Notes: generated by a model not told the origin, from the letters alone. Shown: positions 1 through 6,389, counted from the first letter of the stretch. The stretch: DNA of 7,886 nt from an uncultured Ruminococcus sp. (GCA_902796505.1 CADBPA010000094.1:1-7886), one strand, 5' to 3'. A program made the numbers and translations.

Positions 1-17
1 AAAAGAGGAGGATCGGT

Positions 18-251
18 ATGCAAAAGATCATTTGCGGAAGGGTTTACGACACCGAGGAGTCCAGCGTTGTGAAGAAGGTGACGTCCGGGTGCTTCGGCGA
101 TCCGGCGGGCTACGAGGAAACGCTTTACGTGACCGACGCCGGCAGTTACTTCTTCTACACCAACGGCGGAGCGGAGTCGCGGTATCCGGTAGAGAATATC
201 CGGAGAGCGTCCAAAGGCGTCGCCGAAGAGTGGCTGAAAGCCAACGGATAA
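18..251 (+). CDS. Small hypothetical protein (77 aa)
   Basis: The function is unknown. The ATG follows an AGGAGG ribosome-binding site at 6-11 with good spacing, and two hairpin terminators lie downstream, so this is very likely a real gene. The protein is soluble, with no signal peptide or membrane segment. It opens with a Gly-x-x-Tyr-Asp-Thr motif (GRVYDTE, residues 7-13). An aromatic-rich core follows (YEETLYVTDAGSYFFYTNGG, 32-51), and it ends in a likely helix (VAEEWLKANG, 68-77). From memory, this pattern (YDT near the start, then ETLY, a hydrophobic FFxY segment and a GG turn, ending in an EW helix) recurs in small uncharacterised proteins of gut Firmicutes, often on accessory elements; that link is recollection, not a search. 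Its promoter lies outside the window, and the terminators separate it from the proline operon. Confidence 0.75.
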   Translation: MQKIICGRVYDTEESSVVKKVTSGCFGDPAGYEETLYVTDAGSYFFYTNGGAESRYPVENIRRASKGVAEEWLKANG

Positions 252-308
252 GGGAATCGCCGGAACAAAACTCGTTCTTGCTCTTCCATTGCCGCTCTCG
301 CCGGAGCA

Positions 309-336
309 AAAAAGCCGATCTTCGGATCGGCTTTTT
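309..336 (+). terminator. Intrinsic terminator with UUCG tetraloop
   Basis: A perfect 12-bp stem (309-320 paired with 325-336) closes on a UUCG tetraloop set on a C-G pair, an exceptionally stable RNA loop. The 3' arm ends in five T residues (332-336). It lies 57 bp after the stop of the small protein gene and is its likely terminator. The A-rich left arm could allow partial function in the opposite direction. Confidence 0.85.
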
Positions 337-426
337 ATCATGATGAACTTTTGCGAAAACAGGCGTTTCCGATACAAAGGCGCGGTATTTGCGGCGAATG
401 CTTTTCAACCGCGCTCAACAAAACAA

Positions 427-454
427 AAAAAGCCGATTGCTTGGGCGGCTTTTT
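427..454 (+). terminator. Second tandem hairpin terminator
   Basis: A 9-bp stem (427-435 with 446-454) holds an AGCCG/CGGCT core and an A-run facing a T-run, with a 10-nt loop. It sits about 90 bp beyond the UUCG hairpin and shares its AAAAGCCG left arm. It is probably a backup terminator isolating the proline operon from upstream transcription. The GC core is short, so it is weaker than the first. Confidence 0.6.
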
Positions 455-654
455 CTTTCCTCTCGCAGAAAGGAGGCGGCACGCAGGGCAGTCGGGCGGC
501 GCCGGACGTGCGGAGGACGCTCGGAAAAACGAAAGCTGGATCGCGGATCAGGCGAAACTTTATCGTGAAAAAGCGAAGCTGTTTTGCGAGAGGGAATTTC
601 CCGCCGCGTTTCGGGGATGGGCGATCGGCGGTCGGTGCGCGACGGCGCGCGAGA
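455..654 (+). other. Intergenic stretch with no gene seen
   Basis: This GC-rich stretch lies between the tandem terminators and the hairpin in front of the proB promoter. Open frames cross it on both strands, but their translations are Arg/Pro/Ser-rich, match no family I know, and lack convincing ribosome-binding sites. I see no tRNA, T-box or other riboswitch signature. It may be spacer or the remains of a lost gene. Confidence 0.5.
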
Positions 655-711
655 AAGGAGATCTTCCGCAAAAAATCATTTCTGTGCGGGGCTTTTTCCG
701 GAAATCTCCTT
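655..711 (+). repeat. Long imperfect hairpin abutting the proB -35 box
   Basis: The arms 655-662 (AAGGAGAT) and 704-711 (ATCTCCTT) are perfect complements. After a one-base bulge at 663, TTCCG (664-668) pairs with CGGAA (699-703). After a single mismatch, AAAAA (670-674) pairs with TTTTT (693-697). That gives about 18 pairs around an 18-nt loop. The right arm overlaps the first two bases of the -35 hexamer at 710-715. It could be an operator or a structure ending upstream transcripts; its role is inference. Confidence 0.5.
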
Positions 712-738
712 GACATTTTACTTCGGATAGGCTATGAT
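710..738 (+). promoter_or_regulatory. Sigma-70-type promoter of proBAC
   Basis: TTGACA at 710-715 is a perfect -35 box. TATGAT at 733-738 matches the -10 consensus at five of six positions, and the spacer is the optimal 17 bp. Transcription should begin near 745, giving a leader of about 45 nt before the proB ATG at 790. That is too short for a T-box or a large riboswitch. Confidence 0.85.
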
Positions 739-789
739 AATGGTATCGAAAGCAAAACCGGCCGCGCGGGCGGCGAGAAGGGAAAAAGC

Positions 790-1557
790 ATGAAAACGGT
801 GATCAAAATCGGCACGTCTACTTTAACGTACGAAAACGGATGTGTGAACATCCGCCGCATCGAGGCGCTATGCAAGATCGTCAGCGATCTGATGAACGCC
901 GGTAACGAGATCATTCTGGTCTCCTCAGGGGCGATCGGAATGGGCGTCGGCAAACTGCGGCTCGGCGAAAGACCGCACGACATTGCGGGCAAGCAGGCGT
1001 GCGCCGCCGTCGGACAATGCGAGCTGATGTATACCTACGATAAACTCTTCTCGGAATATCGCCACACCGTCGCGCAGCTGCTCCTGACCGCGCCGGACCT
1101 CGCCTCGGACGACCGCAGGGCGAAGTTTGAGGCGACGATGGACCGCCTGCTCTCGCTCGGCGTTCTGCCGATCATCAACGAAAACGACACGGTCGCGACC
1201 GAGGAGATCGAGTTCGGCGACAACGACACGCTGGCGGCAAAGATCGCCGTGGCGGTCGGGGCAAAGCTTCTGATCCTTCTTTCGGACATCGACGGTCTGT
1301 ACTCGGCGGATCCGCACAAAGATAAGACGGCGAAACTCATTCCCGAAGTCCACGGCATTACCGCCGAGATCGAAGCGCTCGGCAGCGGCGCGGGATCCTC
1401 GCTCGGAACGGGCGGTATGGTCACGAAGGTGCGCGCCGCGAAGATCGCCGGCGAGGCAGGGTGCGATATGATCATCGCAAGCGGCGCGTCTCCCAAATTG
1501 CTCTATGATATTTTTGACGGAAAAAGCGTCGGAACGCGCTTTTATTCGCAGGGCTGA
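790..1557 (+). CDS. proB: Glutamate 5-kinase (short form, no PUA domain)
   Basis: ProB phosphorylates L-glutamate with ATP to gamma-glutamyl phosphate, the first and usually feedback-controlled step of cytosolic proline synthesis. The 255-aa product is a complete amino-acid-kinase domain. It shows KIGTSTL (6-12, ATP phosphate loop), VSSGAIGMG (44-52), INENDTV (129-135, glutamate binding), FGDNDTLAA (142-150), LLSDIDGLY (163-171) and GTGGMVTK (206-213). E. coli ProB is 367 aa with a C-terminal PUA domain. This protein stops at the end of the kinase domain, as in some other bacteria. The frame stays open upstream to 289, but the promoter at 710-738, the AAGGGA site at 778-783 and the family alignment all put the start at the ATG at 790. 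It is the first gene of proB-proA-proC, with proA starting 22 bp after its stop. Confidence 0.96.
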   Translation: MKTVIKIGTSTLTYENGCVNIRRIEALCKIVSDLMNAGNEIILVSSGAIGMGVGKLRLGERPHDIAGKQACAAVGQCELMYTYDKLFSEYRHTVAQLLLTAPDLASDDRRAKFEATMDRLLSLGVLPIINENDTVATEEIEFGDNDTLAAKIAVAVGAKLLILLSDIDGLYSADPHKDKTAKLIPEVHGITAEIEALGSGAGSSLGTGGMVTKVRAAKIAGEAGCDMIIASGASPKLLYDIFDGKSVGTRFYSQG

Positions 1558-1579
1558 ATCGTTCTGTTTTTGAAAGAAT

Positions 1580-2851
1580 ATGACTGAAAAAGAAAATAAA
1601 ACTTTACAAATTTGCGCAAAATCCAAAGAAATCGCGCCGAGGATCGCCGCGCTTTCGGATGAGAAAATCAACGAAGGACTGCTCTTTGCGGCGGAGGCTA
1701 TCCTCCGGGAGAGCGCGGAAATTCTCAAAGCAAACGAAGAGGATCTTGCGGCGGCGGAGGGGACGATCTCCCCGGTGATGCTCGACCGCCTGCGCCTGAC
1801 CGAAGAGCGGATCGCCGCGATGGCGGAGGGCGTCCGTGCGGTGGCGAAACTGCCCTCGCCGGTCGGAACGGTACTTGAGCGGACGGTGCGCCCGAACGGG
1901 CTTCTCATCGAGAAGGTTTCGGTGCCGATGGGGGTGATCGCGATCATCTATGAGAGCCGCCCGAACGTGACGTCCGACGCGGCGGCGCTCGCGCTGAAAA
2001 GCCGGAACGCCTGCATTCTCAAAAGCGGCAAGGAGGCCTATCGCTCGGCGCGTGCAATCGTGGACGCGATGCGGCGCGGACTTGCCGCGGCAGGGATCCC
2101 CGATGCGGCGATCGGTCTTTTGGATGACCTGACGCGCGAAGGCGTGAATACCCTGATGCACGCGCGCGGCTACGTCGATCTTCTGATCCCGCGCGGCGGA
2201 GCCGGACTGATCCGCGCCTGCGTGGAGAACGCGACCGTCCCCTGCCTCGAAACCGGGACGGGGATCTGCCATATCTACGTGGACGAGTCGGCGGATCTTG
2301 CCGCGGCGGTGAAGATCGTCGAAAACGCGAAAGCAAGCCGACCTTCGGTCTGCAACGCGGCGGAGGTCTGCCTCGTTCACCGCGCGATCGCAAAGGAGTT
2401 TCTTCCGATGCTGAAAGCCGCGCTTTGCGACCGGCGTAAGGCGGAGGGAAAGCCCCCGGTCGAACTCCGGACGGACGCCGAGGCCTATGCGATCGTCGGC
2501 GGAACGCCTGCCGGCGAAGGAGATTTCGATACCGAATTTCTCGATTATATCCTTGCCGTGAAGGTCGTCTCCTCGGTGGAGGAAGCGATCGCGCACATCG
2601 CCGCGCATTCCACGCATCACAGCGAGGCGATCCTGACGAAGGATCCGTCGGCGGCGGAGAAATTCACCGCCGGGGTAGACAGCGCGGCGGTCTACGTCAA
2701 CGCCTCGACGAGATTTACCGACGGCGGCGAGTTCGGGCTCGGCTGCGAGATGGGGATCTCCACGCAGAAAATGCACGCGCGCGGGCCGCTCGGCATCCGC
2801 GAGTTGACGACCTATAAATATATCATTCACGGAGACGGGCAGATCCGCTGA
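1580..2851 (+). CDS. proA: Gamma-glutamyl phosphate reductase
   Basis: ProA reduces gamma-glutamyl phosphate with NADPH to glutamate 5-semialdehyde, which cyclises to pyrroline-5-carboxylate. The labile intermediate is thought to pass directly from ProB. The 423-aa protein is full length for this aldehyde-dehydrogenase-fold family. Family blocks visible are ESRPNVTSDAAALALKS (125-141), LIPRGGAGLI (202-211), ETGTGICHIYVD (224-235), RPSVCNAAE (254-262) with the expected catalytic Cys258, and the C-terminal STRFTDGGEFGLGCEMGIST (376-395) and RGPLGIREL (401-409). In the ETG block, the Asn I expect before Cys-His (ETGxGNCH) is Ile229. The ribosome-binding site is weak, only GAAAG at 1572-1576, with the proB stop 22 bp upstream. 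Translation probably depends on coupling to proB, which would help balance the two enzymes. Confidence 0.97.
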   Translation: MTEKENKTLQICAKSKEIAPRIAALSDEKINEGLLFAAEAILRESAEILKANEEDLAAAEGTISPVMLDRLRLTEERIAAMAEGVRAVAKLPSPVGTVLERTVRPNGLLIEKVSVPMGVIAIIYESRPNVTSDAAALALKSRNACILKSGKEAYRSARAIVDAMRRGLAAAGIPDAAIGLLDDLTREGVNTLMHARGYVDLLIPRGGAGLIRACVENATVPCLETGTGICHIYVDESADLAAAVKIVENAKASRPSVCNAAEVCLVHRAIAKEFLPMLKAALCDRRKAEGKPPVELRTDAEAYAIVGGTPAGEGDFDTEFLDYILAVKVVSSVEEAIAHIAAHSTHHSEAILTKDPSAAEKFTAGVDSAAVYVNASTRFTDGGEFGLGCEMGISTQKMHARGPLGIRELTTYKYIIHGDGQIR

Positions 2852-2886
2852 TCGCCCGGAAAACAAGACGAAAAAAGGAGAAGAAA

Positions 2887-3675
2887 ATGAAAGTCGGAAT
2901 CATCGGATGCGGCAATATGGGAAGCGCGATCGCAAAGGCGATCGCGACCGATAAGCAAATTAATATTTACATTTCGAGCCATAACAGCGGAAAAAGAGCC
3001 GCATTTGCCGAGGAGATCGGCGCGAAGTTTTTGAGCAATGAAGGCATCGTCAAGACCTGCGATTTCATCTTCCTCGGCGTAAAGCCGGGGGCGGCGGCTC
3101 CGCTTCTCGGAGAACTGAAAGCCGAACTTGCCGGGAGCGTCGGAGGCGTTCTCGTCAGCATGGTCTCCGGGGTGAGCCTCGGAGAACTCGAAGCGATGGC
3201 AGGGAAGGGGCGCGCGATCGTTCGCATCATGCCGAATACGCCTGCCGCCGTCAGGCACGGAATGATCCAGTGGTGCGCCAACGCCGCCGCGACCGAGGAA
3301 AATATCCGCGATCTGCTCGCCCTGCTCGCCCCCGCCGGACGGCTCGACGAGATCGACGAGCGGCTGATGAATGCGGCGGCGGCTGTCTCCGGCTGCGGAC
3401 CGGCGTTCGCCTATCTTTTTGCCGAGGCGCTGGCAGACGGCGGCGTGCAATGCGGACTTTCGCGCGAAAAAGCGATGCTCTACGCCGCCGAAATGCTCTC
3501 CGGCGCGGCGGAAATGCTTCTCCGATCCGGCAAGCACCCCGGACAGCTCAAGGATGAGGTCTGCTCGCCCGGCGGAACGACGATCGTCGGCGTCCATGCC
3601 CTCGAAGAAGGCGGCTTCCGCGCCGCCGCGCAGAACGCGGTGATCTCCGCCTTTCGCAAATCGCAGGGGGAATAA
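2887..3675 (+). CDS. proC: Pyrroline-5-carboxylate reductase
   Basis: ProC reduces 1-pyrroline-5-carboxylate to L-proline with NAD(P)H, completing the pathway. The 262-aa protein has normal length. The N-terminal Rossmann fold carries GCGNMG (7-12), with VKP (65-67) and RIMPNTPA (113-120) in the nucleotide and substrate cleft. The C-terminal dimerisation domain holds the family signature SGCGPAFAYLFAEALADGG (168-186) and PGQLKDEVCSPGGTT (218-232). The ATG follows AAGGAG at 2875-2880 with six bases between. It starts 35 bp after proA with no terminator in the gap, so the three genes should share one transcript. The strong ribosome-binding site suggests it is translated independently of proA. 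No terminator is visible after it, and readthrough into the next gene is possible. Confidence 0.97.
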   Translation: MKVGIIGCGNMGSAIAKAIATDKQINIYISSHNSGKRAAFAEEIGAKFLSNEGIVKTCDFIFLGVKPGAAAPLLGELKAELAGSVGGVLVSMVSGVSLGELEAMAGKGRAIVRIMPNTPAAVRHGMIQWCANAAATEENIRDLLALLAPAGRLDEIDERLMNAAAAVSGCGPAFAYLFAEALADGGVQCGLSREKAMLYAAEMLSGAAEMLLRSGKHPGQLKDEVCSPGGTTIVGVHALEEGGFRAAAQNAVISAFRKSQGE

Positions 3676-3774
3676 AGGGCGAAAAACTTACGGAACGAAA
3701 CTCCCGACTCCGAAGTGGCTTTGCGGCATGGGGAACGGCGGCGTTTCACGAAAAAAGATAAGGAACGGAAAGAT

Positions 3775-4725
3775 ATGAATATATGGATCGGGATCGATAT
3801 CGGCGGGACGAAATGCGCGGTGCTCGCCGGAACGGATGAGGGAGAAATTCTCGAAAAGGTTCGCTTTGACACGGCGGGGAAAGAAGAGACGATCGCGAAG
3901 ATCCTTTCCGCCGCGGAGCGTATAAAGGCGAAATATCCGGGGGCGCGGGCGGTCGGAATTTCCTGCGGCGGTCCGCTGGACGCCGCGCGCGGCGTGATCC
4001 TTTGTCCGCCAAATTTGCCCGGCTGGATCGACGTTCCGATCGTCGAAAATTGCGAAAATGCACTGAATTTGCCAACTTTTCTTTGCAATGACGCGAACGC
4101 CTGCGCACTTGCCGAGTGGAAACACGGCGCAGGGCGTGGCACAAAGCATATGATTTTTCTGACCTTCGGCACCGGGCTTGGCGCAGGATTGATCCTGAAC
4201 GGCGCGCTCTACGAAGGGGCAAACGGCAACGGTGGCGAGATCGGGCATCTGCGGCTTCGCGCACGCGGACCGGTCGGATTCGGAAAGGCGGGATCTTTTG
4301 AGGGATTCTGTTCCGGCGGCGGTATCGCGCGGCAGGGGATCGCGAAGGCGAAAGCCGTTCTTGCGGCGGGCGGAAGCCTGCCCTATTGCCGAAGCGAGGA
4401 GGATCTGCCGAAGATCACCGCGAAGCTGCTCGCCGATTATGCGCGCGAAGGCGAGCCGATCGCCAAATCGGTTTACGACACCTGCGCCGAGCGGCTCGGA
4501 GAGGGGCTTTCTCTGCTCGTGGACGCCTTCAATCCCGAACGGATCGTGATCGGCTCGGTGTTCGCCCGGACGGAGGACCTTCTGCGGGGCGGTATGGAGA
4601 AGGTGATGCGCCGCGAGTGTATTCCCGAAAGCCTTGCCGCCTGCCGCGTCGTTGCCGCGGAGCTCGGAGACGCGATCGGAGATCTCGCCGCCTTGACGGT
4701 GGCGTCCGAAGGGTTCCGGAAATGA
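3775..4725 (+). CDS. ROK-family sugar kinase lacking the zinc-cysteine motif
   Basis: This is probably a cytosolic ATP-dependent kinase for a hexose or amino sugar; the substrate cannot be read from sequence. The 316-aa protein has DIGGTK (8-13, ATP phosphate loop), GISCGGPLD (61-69), PPNLPGW (78-84), NDANA with catalytic Asp106 (105-109), GTGLGAG (132-138) and EIGHLR with sugar-binding Glu155 and His158 (155-160). There is no N-terminal helix-turn-helix, so it is a kinase rather than a NagC/XylR-type repressor. ROK kinases normally follow EIGH with GxCxCGxxGCxE, which binds zinc. Here residues 165-179 read GPVGFGKAGSFEGFC, so the three conserved cysteines are absent. I recall a ROK subgroup with this variant, so it is probably not decay. 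The frame opens at a GTG at 3715, but AAGGAA at 3760-3765 and alignment favour the ATG at 3775. It lies 99 bp after proC and upstream of gmhA, suggesting a sugar-phosphate role. Confidence 0.88.
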   Translation: MNIWIGIDIGGTKCAVLAGTDEGEILEKVRFDTAGKEETIAKILSAAERIKAKYPGARAVGISCGGPLDAARGVILCPPNLPGWIDVPIVENCENALNLPTFLCNDANACALAEWKHGAGRGTKHMIFLTFGTGLGAGLILNGALYEGANGNGGEIGHLRLRARGPVGFGKAGSFEGFCSGGGIARQGIAKAKAVLAAGGSLPYCRSEEDLPKITAKLLADYAREGEPIAKSVYDTCAERLGEGLSLLVDAFNPERIVIGSVFARTEDLLRGGMEKVMRRECIPESLAACRVVAAELGDAIGDLAALTVASEGFRK

Positions 4726-4751
4726 TCCTGAGGCGATCGTAAAACGTAATT

Positions 4752-4781
4752 TTGCTAACAAAAGTTAGAATATTTTGTAAT
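4752..4781 (+). promoter_or_regulatory. Possible gmhA promoter over a small palindrome
   Basis: TTGCTA (4752-4757) and TGTAAT (4776-4781) are separated by 18 bp and could be -35 and -10 boxes, in a clearly AT-rich gap within GC-rich DNA. A palindrome, CTAAC-AAAA-GTTAG (4755-4768), overlaps the -35 box and spacer and could be an operator. The gap also holds A-tracts spaced about 10 bp apart (near 4792, 4802, 4835 and 4845), which can bend DNA. The hexamers are only moderately good. Confidence 0.4.
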
Positions 4782-4861
4782 TCGATCCCTGAAAACAAAT
4801 CAAAAGAACAAAATCTTTTTTGAATTTCCAAAGCAAAAATAAGCAAAAAGAGGAAAGAGAA

Positions 4862-5485
4862 ATGAATCGATCGATCGAACGGCTTTTCGCCGAGCATCCG
4901 CAGATCGCCCCTCTTCGCGACCGCGTATTTGCCGCCGCGGAGCTTCTGGAGCGGTGCGTGCGGAGCGGAGGAAAAATTCTGATCGCCGGAAACGGCGGCA
5001 GCGCGGCGGACGCCGACCACATCAGCGGAGAACTGCTCAAGGGCTTTCTCCTTCCGCGCCGGCTGAACGCCGCCGATCTTGCGCGCTACTCCGCCGCGAT
5101 CGGCGAGGAGGCGAAGGCTCTGCAATACGGGATTCCGGCCATTCCTCTTCCGGCGCTTTCCGCCGCGATGACCGCCTATCTCAACGATGAAGATCCGGCG
5201 GCGGTCTATGCCCAGCTCGTCTTTGCGCTCGGCGCACCCGGCGATCTTCTGATCGCCATCTCGACCTCCGGCAATTCGCAGAATATCCTCTCCGCGGCGA
5301 AGGTCGCGCACGAAAAAGGGATGACCGTTCTTGCGCTGACCGGACGGGACGGCGGCGCGCTCGCGGGATGCGCGGACGTGGCCCTGATCGCCCCGGCGCA
5401 GCAGACCTACCGCATTCAGGAATACCATCTCCCGATCTATCATGCGCTTTGCGCCGAGCTGGAAGAACGATTGTTCGGCGAATGA
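4862..5485 (+). CDS. gmhA: D-sedoheptulose-7-phosphate isomerase (SIS domain)
   Basis: GmhA converts D-sedoheptulose 7-phosphate to D-glycero-D-manno-heptose 7-phosphate, the first step toward nucleotide-activated heptoses for cell-surface glycans. The 207-aa product is one SIS domain of the usual length. It has GNGGSAADADHISGE (43-57), which includes the phosphate-binding Ser and candidate metal/catalytic His53 and Glu57. It also has ISTSGNSQNIL (133-143, second sugar-phosphate loop) and RIQEYHL (184-190), where His189 aligns with the catalytic histidine of E. coli GmhA. The start is the ATG at 4862 after AGAGGA (4849-4854); a TTG at 4820 in the same frame has no support. Full heptose synthesis also needs a kinase, a phosphatase and a nucleotidyltransferase, none of which is seen here. 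The ROK kinase upstream is not the usual heptose-phosphate kinase. Another SIS-type isomerase activity on a related sugar phosphate remains possible. Confidence 0.85.
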   Translation: MNRSIERLFAEHPQIAPLRDRVFAAAELLERCVRSGGKILIAGNGGSAADADHISGELLKGFLLPRRLNAADLARYSAAIGEEAKALQYGIPAIPLPALSAAMTAYLNDEDPAAVYAQLVFALGAPGDLLIAISTSGNSQNILSAAKVAHEKGMTVLALTGRDGGALAGCADVALIAPAQQTYRIQEYHLPIYHALCAELEERLFGE

Positions 5486-5813
5486 TTCCGATCTTCCGGT
5501 GCCAAGCGGAGAAGCGCCGACGGCGGACGCGATCGCCCGCCCGATCCGTCGGGAAAGATAGCGGATGCCCTTCGCGCAGGCGCGCGGATCTTCGGGAAGG
5601 CTTCTTCGCATCGCTCTCGGAAATTTTGCAGGCGGCGCCTTTTTGCTCTTTTTGCCGTCCGTCCGATCGGATCTGCGGTGACGGCGCGGCTCTGCGGTCG
5701 GCGGATCTTTCCGAAAAAGCCTGCGGTGAGCGATGCGCCCTTCCGGAACGGCGAAAGATCCGAAAAGCCGGAAATACAGCGCGTTTTTACCATCAAAGGT
5801 TTATTTTTTACCG
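5486..5813 (+). other. GC-rich intergenic stretch with inverted repeats, no gene seen
   Basis: This stretch follows gmhA up to its terminator. Open frames on both strands have Arg/Ser/Pro-rich translations unlike any family I recognise and lack good ribosome-binding sites. A perfect 10-bp inverted repeat has arms at 5702-5711 (CGGATCTTTC) and 5753-5762 (GAAAGATCCG). A TTCCGG/CCGGAA pair lies at 5741-5746 and 5768-5773. A weak hairpin followed by five T residues (AGGCGGCGCCT, 5630-5640) might end some gmhA transcripts. GATC sites are frequent. It may be untranslated 3' RNA or a decayed gene. Confidence 0.45.
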
Positions 5814-5858
5814 AAAAGACGGACTCCCCGGATCGCGGGCAGCCCGTCTTTTTTTTGA
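5814..5858 (+). terminator. Intrinsic terminator after gmhA, possibly bidirectional
   Basis: A 9-bp stem (AAAAGACGG 5814-5822 with CCGTCTTTT 5844-5852) encloses a smaller CCCG/CGGG hairpin (5827-5830 with 5836-5839). A run of eight T residues spans 5849-5856. It lies in the convergent gap between gmhA and the minus-strand flavodoxin gene. The A-rich left arm gives a short T-run on the other strand, so it may also stop flavodoxin transcripts. Confidence 0.8.
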
Positions 5859-5909
5859 TTTTTTCGGTGAAAAAAAGCGTTTCGGCGGGAAAGGATCGCC
5901 GGAGTTTTC

Positions 5910-6332
5910 TCAGTTCTGCTCCGCCTTTTTCAGAACGCCCAGCGCAAATTCCGCGGCGGCTTTCCGGTCCTCCTCGTTCGGGCGGCCTTTGTGCAGAAAA
6001 GCAAAGGAGCCGCGGCAGTGAAATTCCTCCGGAAGAAGCGTGACGCCGCACGCCGCCGCGATCTTCCCGATCTGTTTATAGGTCGAGGGCAGGAGCGCCG
6101 CCGTGCTGAAACTGCAGATCGCTCCGATCTTCTCCTTGTTTGCGGCGAGAAAATCCTTGACCTCTTGCGCGACCCCTGCGGCGTAAACCGAGCTTCCGAG
6201 GAAGAGCAGGTCCACCCGGCCGTCAAGAGGAGCGCTGAGATCCCGCGCCTCACAGCCGATCGCGCCGGCGATGGCGTCCGCCAGCTTTTTCGTATTTCCC
6301 GTCTGTGTGAAATACCGGACTTCAACCTTCAT
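5910..6332 (-). CDS. Small flavodoxin-family protein
   Basis: This is likely a cytosolic FMN-binding electron-transfer protein; its redox partners are unknown. The 140-aa length suits a short-chain flavodoxin. The N-terminal beta strand KVEVRYF leads into TQTGNTKKLA (9-18), the FMN phosphate loop. FLGSSVYAAG (44-53) and FSTAALLPS (75-83) sit where the two isoalloxazine-contacting loops are expected. The tail RGSFAFLHKGRPNEEDRKAA (107-126) resembles the C-terminal block common in Firmicutes flavodoxin-family proteins. The ATG at 6332 follows AAGGAG (plus-strand 6341-6346) with eight bases between. It has its own perfect consensus promoter with a symmetric repeat over it, so it is probably a single-gene, tightly controlled unit. 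A quinone-reductase-like role within the flavodoxin fold cannot be excluded. Confidence 0.85.
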   Translation of the reverse strand: MKVEVRYFTQTGNTKKLADAIAGAIGCEARDLSAPLDGRVDLLFLGSSVYAAGVAQEVKDFLAANKEKIGAICSFSTAALLPSTYKQIGKIAAACGVTLLPEEFHCRGSFAFLHKGRPNEEDRKAAAEFALGVLKKAEQN

Positions 6333-6350
6333 ATTCGTATCTCCTTTTTC

Positions 6351-6389
6351 ATTTTGATTGAACTAAATTGAATTATATCAAATCAAAAT
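6351..6389 (-). promoter_or_regulatory. Symmetric inverted repeat (putative operator) over the flavodoxin promoter
   Basis: Perfect 9-bp arms ATTTTGATT (6351-6359) and AATCAAAAT (6381-6389) lie 30 bp apart centre to centre, about three helical turns. An inner palindrome, AATTGAATT (6366-6374), has the same centre (6370) as the outer arms. One arm lies in the promoter spacer and the other at the start of the transcript, so a bound protein would cover the -10 box. The arrangement suggests a dimeric or tetrameric repressor; which one is unknown. Confidence 0.5.

Noticed and set aside
289..789. N-terminal extension of ProB to 289
   Set aside because: It would precede the promoter at 710-738, and its translation is low-complexity and unlike ProB. 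The kinase motif begins right at the ATG at 790.
252..789. T-box or other riboswitch controlling the proline operon
   Set aside because: The leader after the predicted start is only about 45 nt, and I find no T-box AGGGTGGNACCGCG-type sequence upstream.
925..1947. Long minus-strand frame across proB/proA
   Set aside because: It is the mirror of strongly supported genes, has no ribosome-binding site and contains no recognisable domain.
4820..4861. TTG start extending GmhA by 14 residues
   Set aside because: The added residues are Lys/Asn-rich from the AT-rich leader. AGAGGA at 4849-4854 correctly places the ATG at 4862.
5440..6051. 203-codon minus-strand frame between gmhA and the flavodoxin gene
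   Set aside because: It overlaps the 3' parts of both flanking genes and the terminator. The translation is Arg/Ser/Pro-rich with no known motif.
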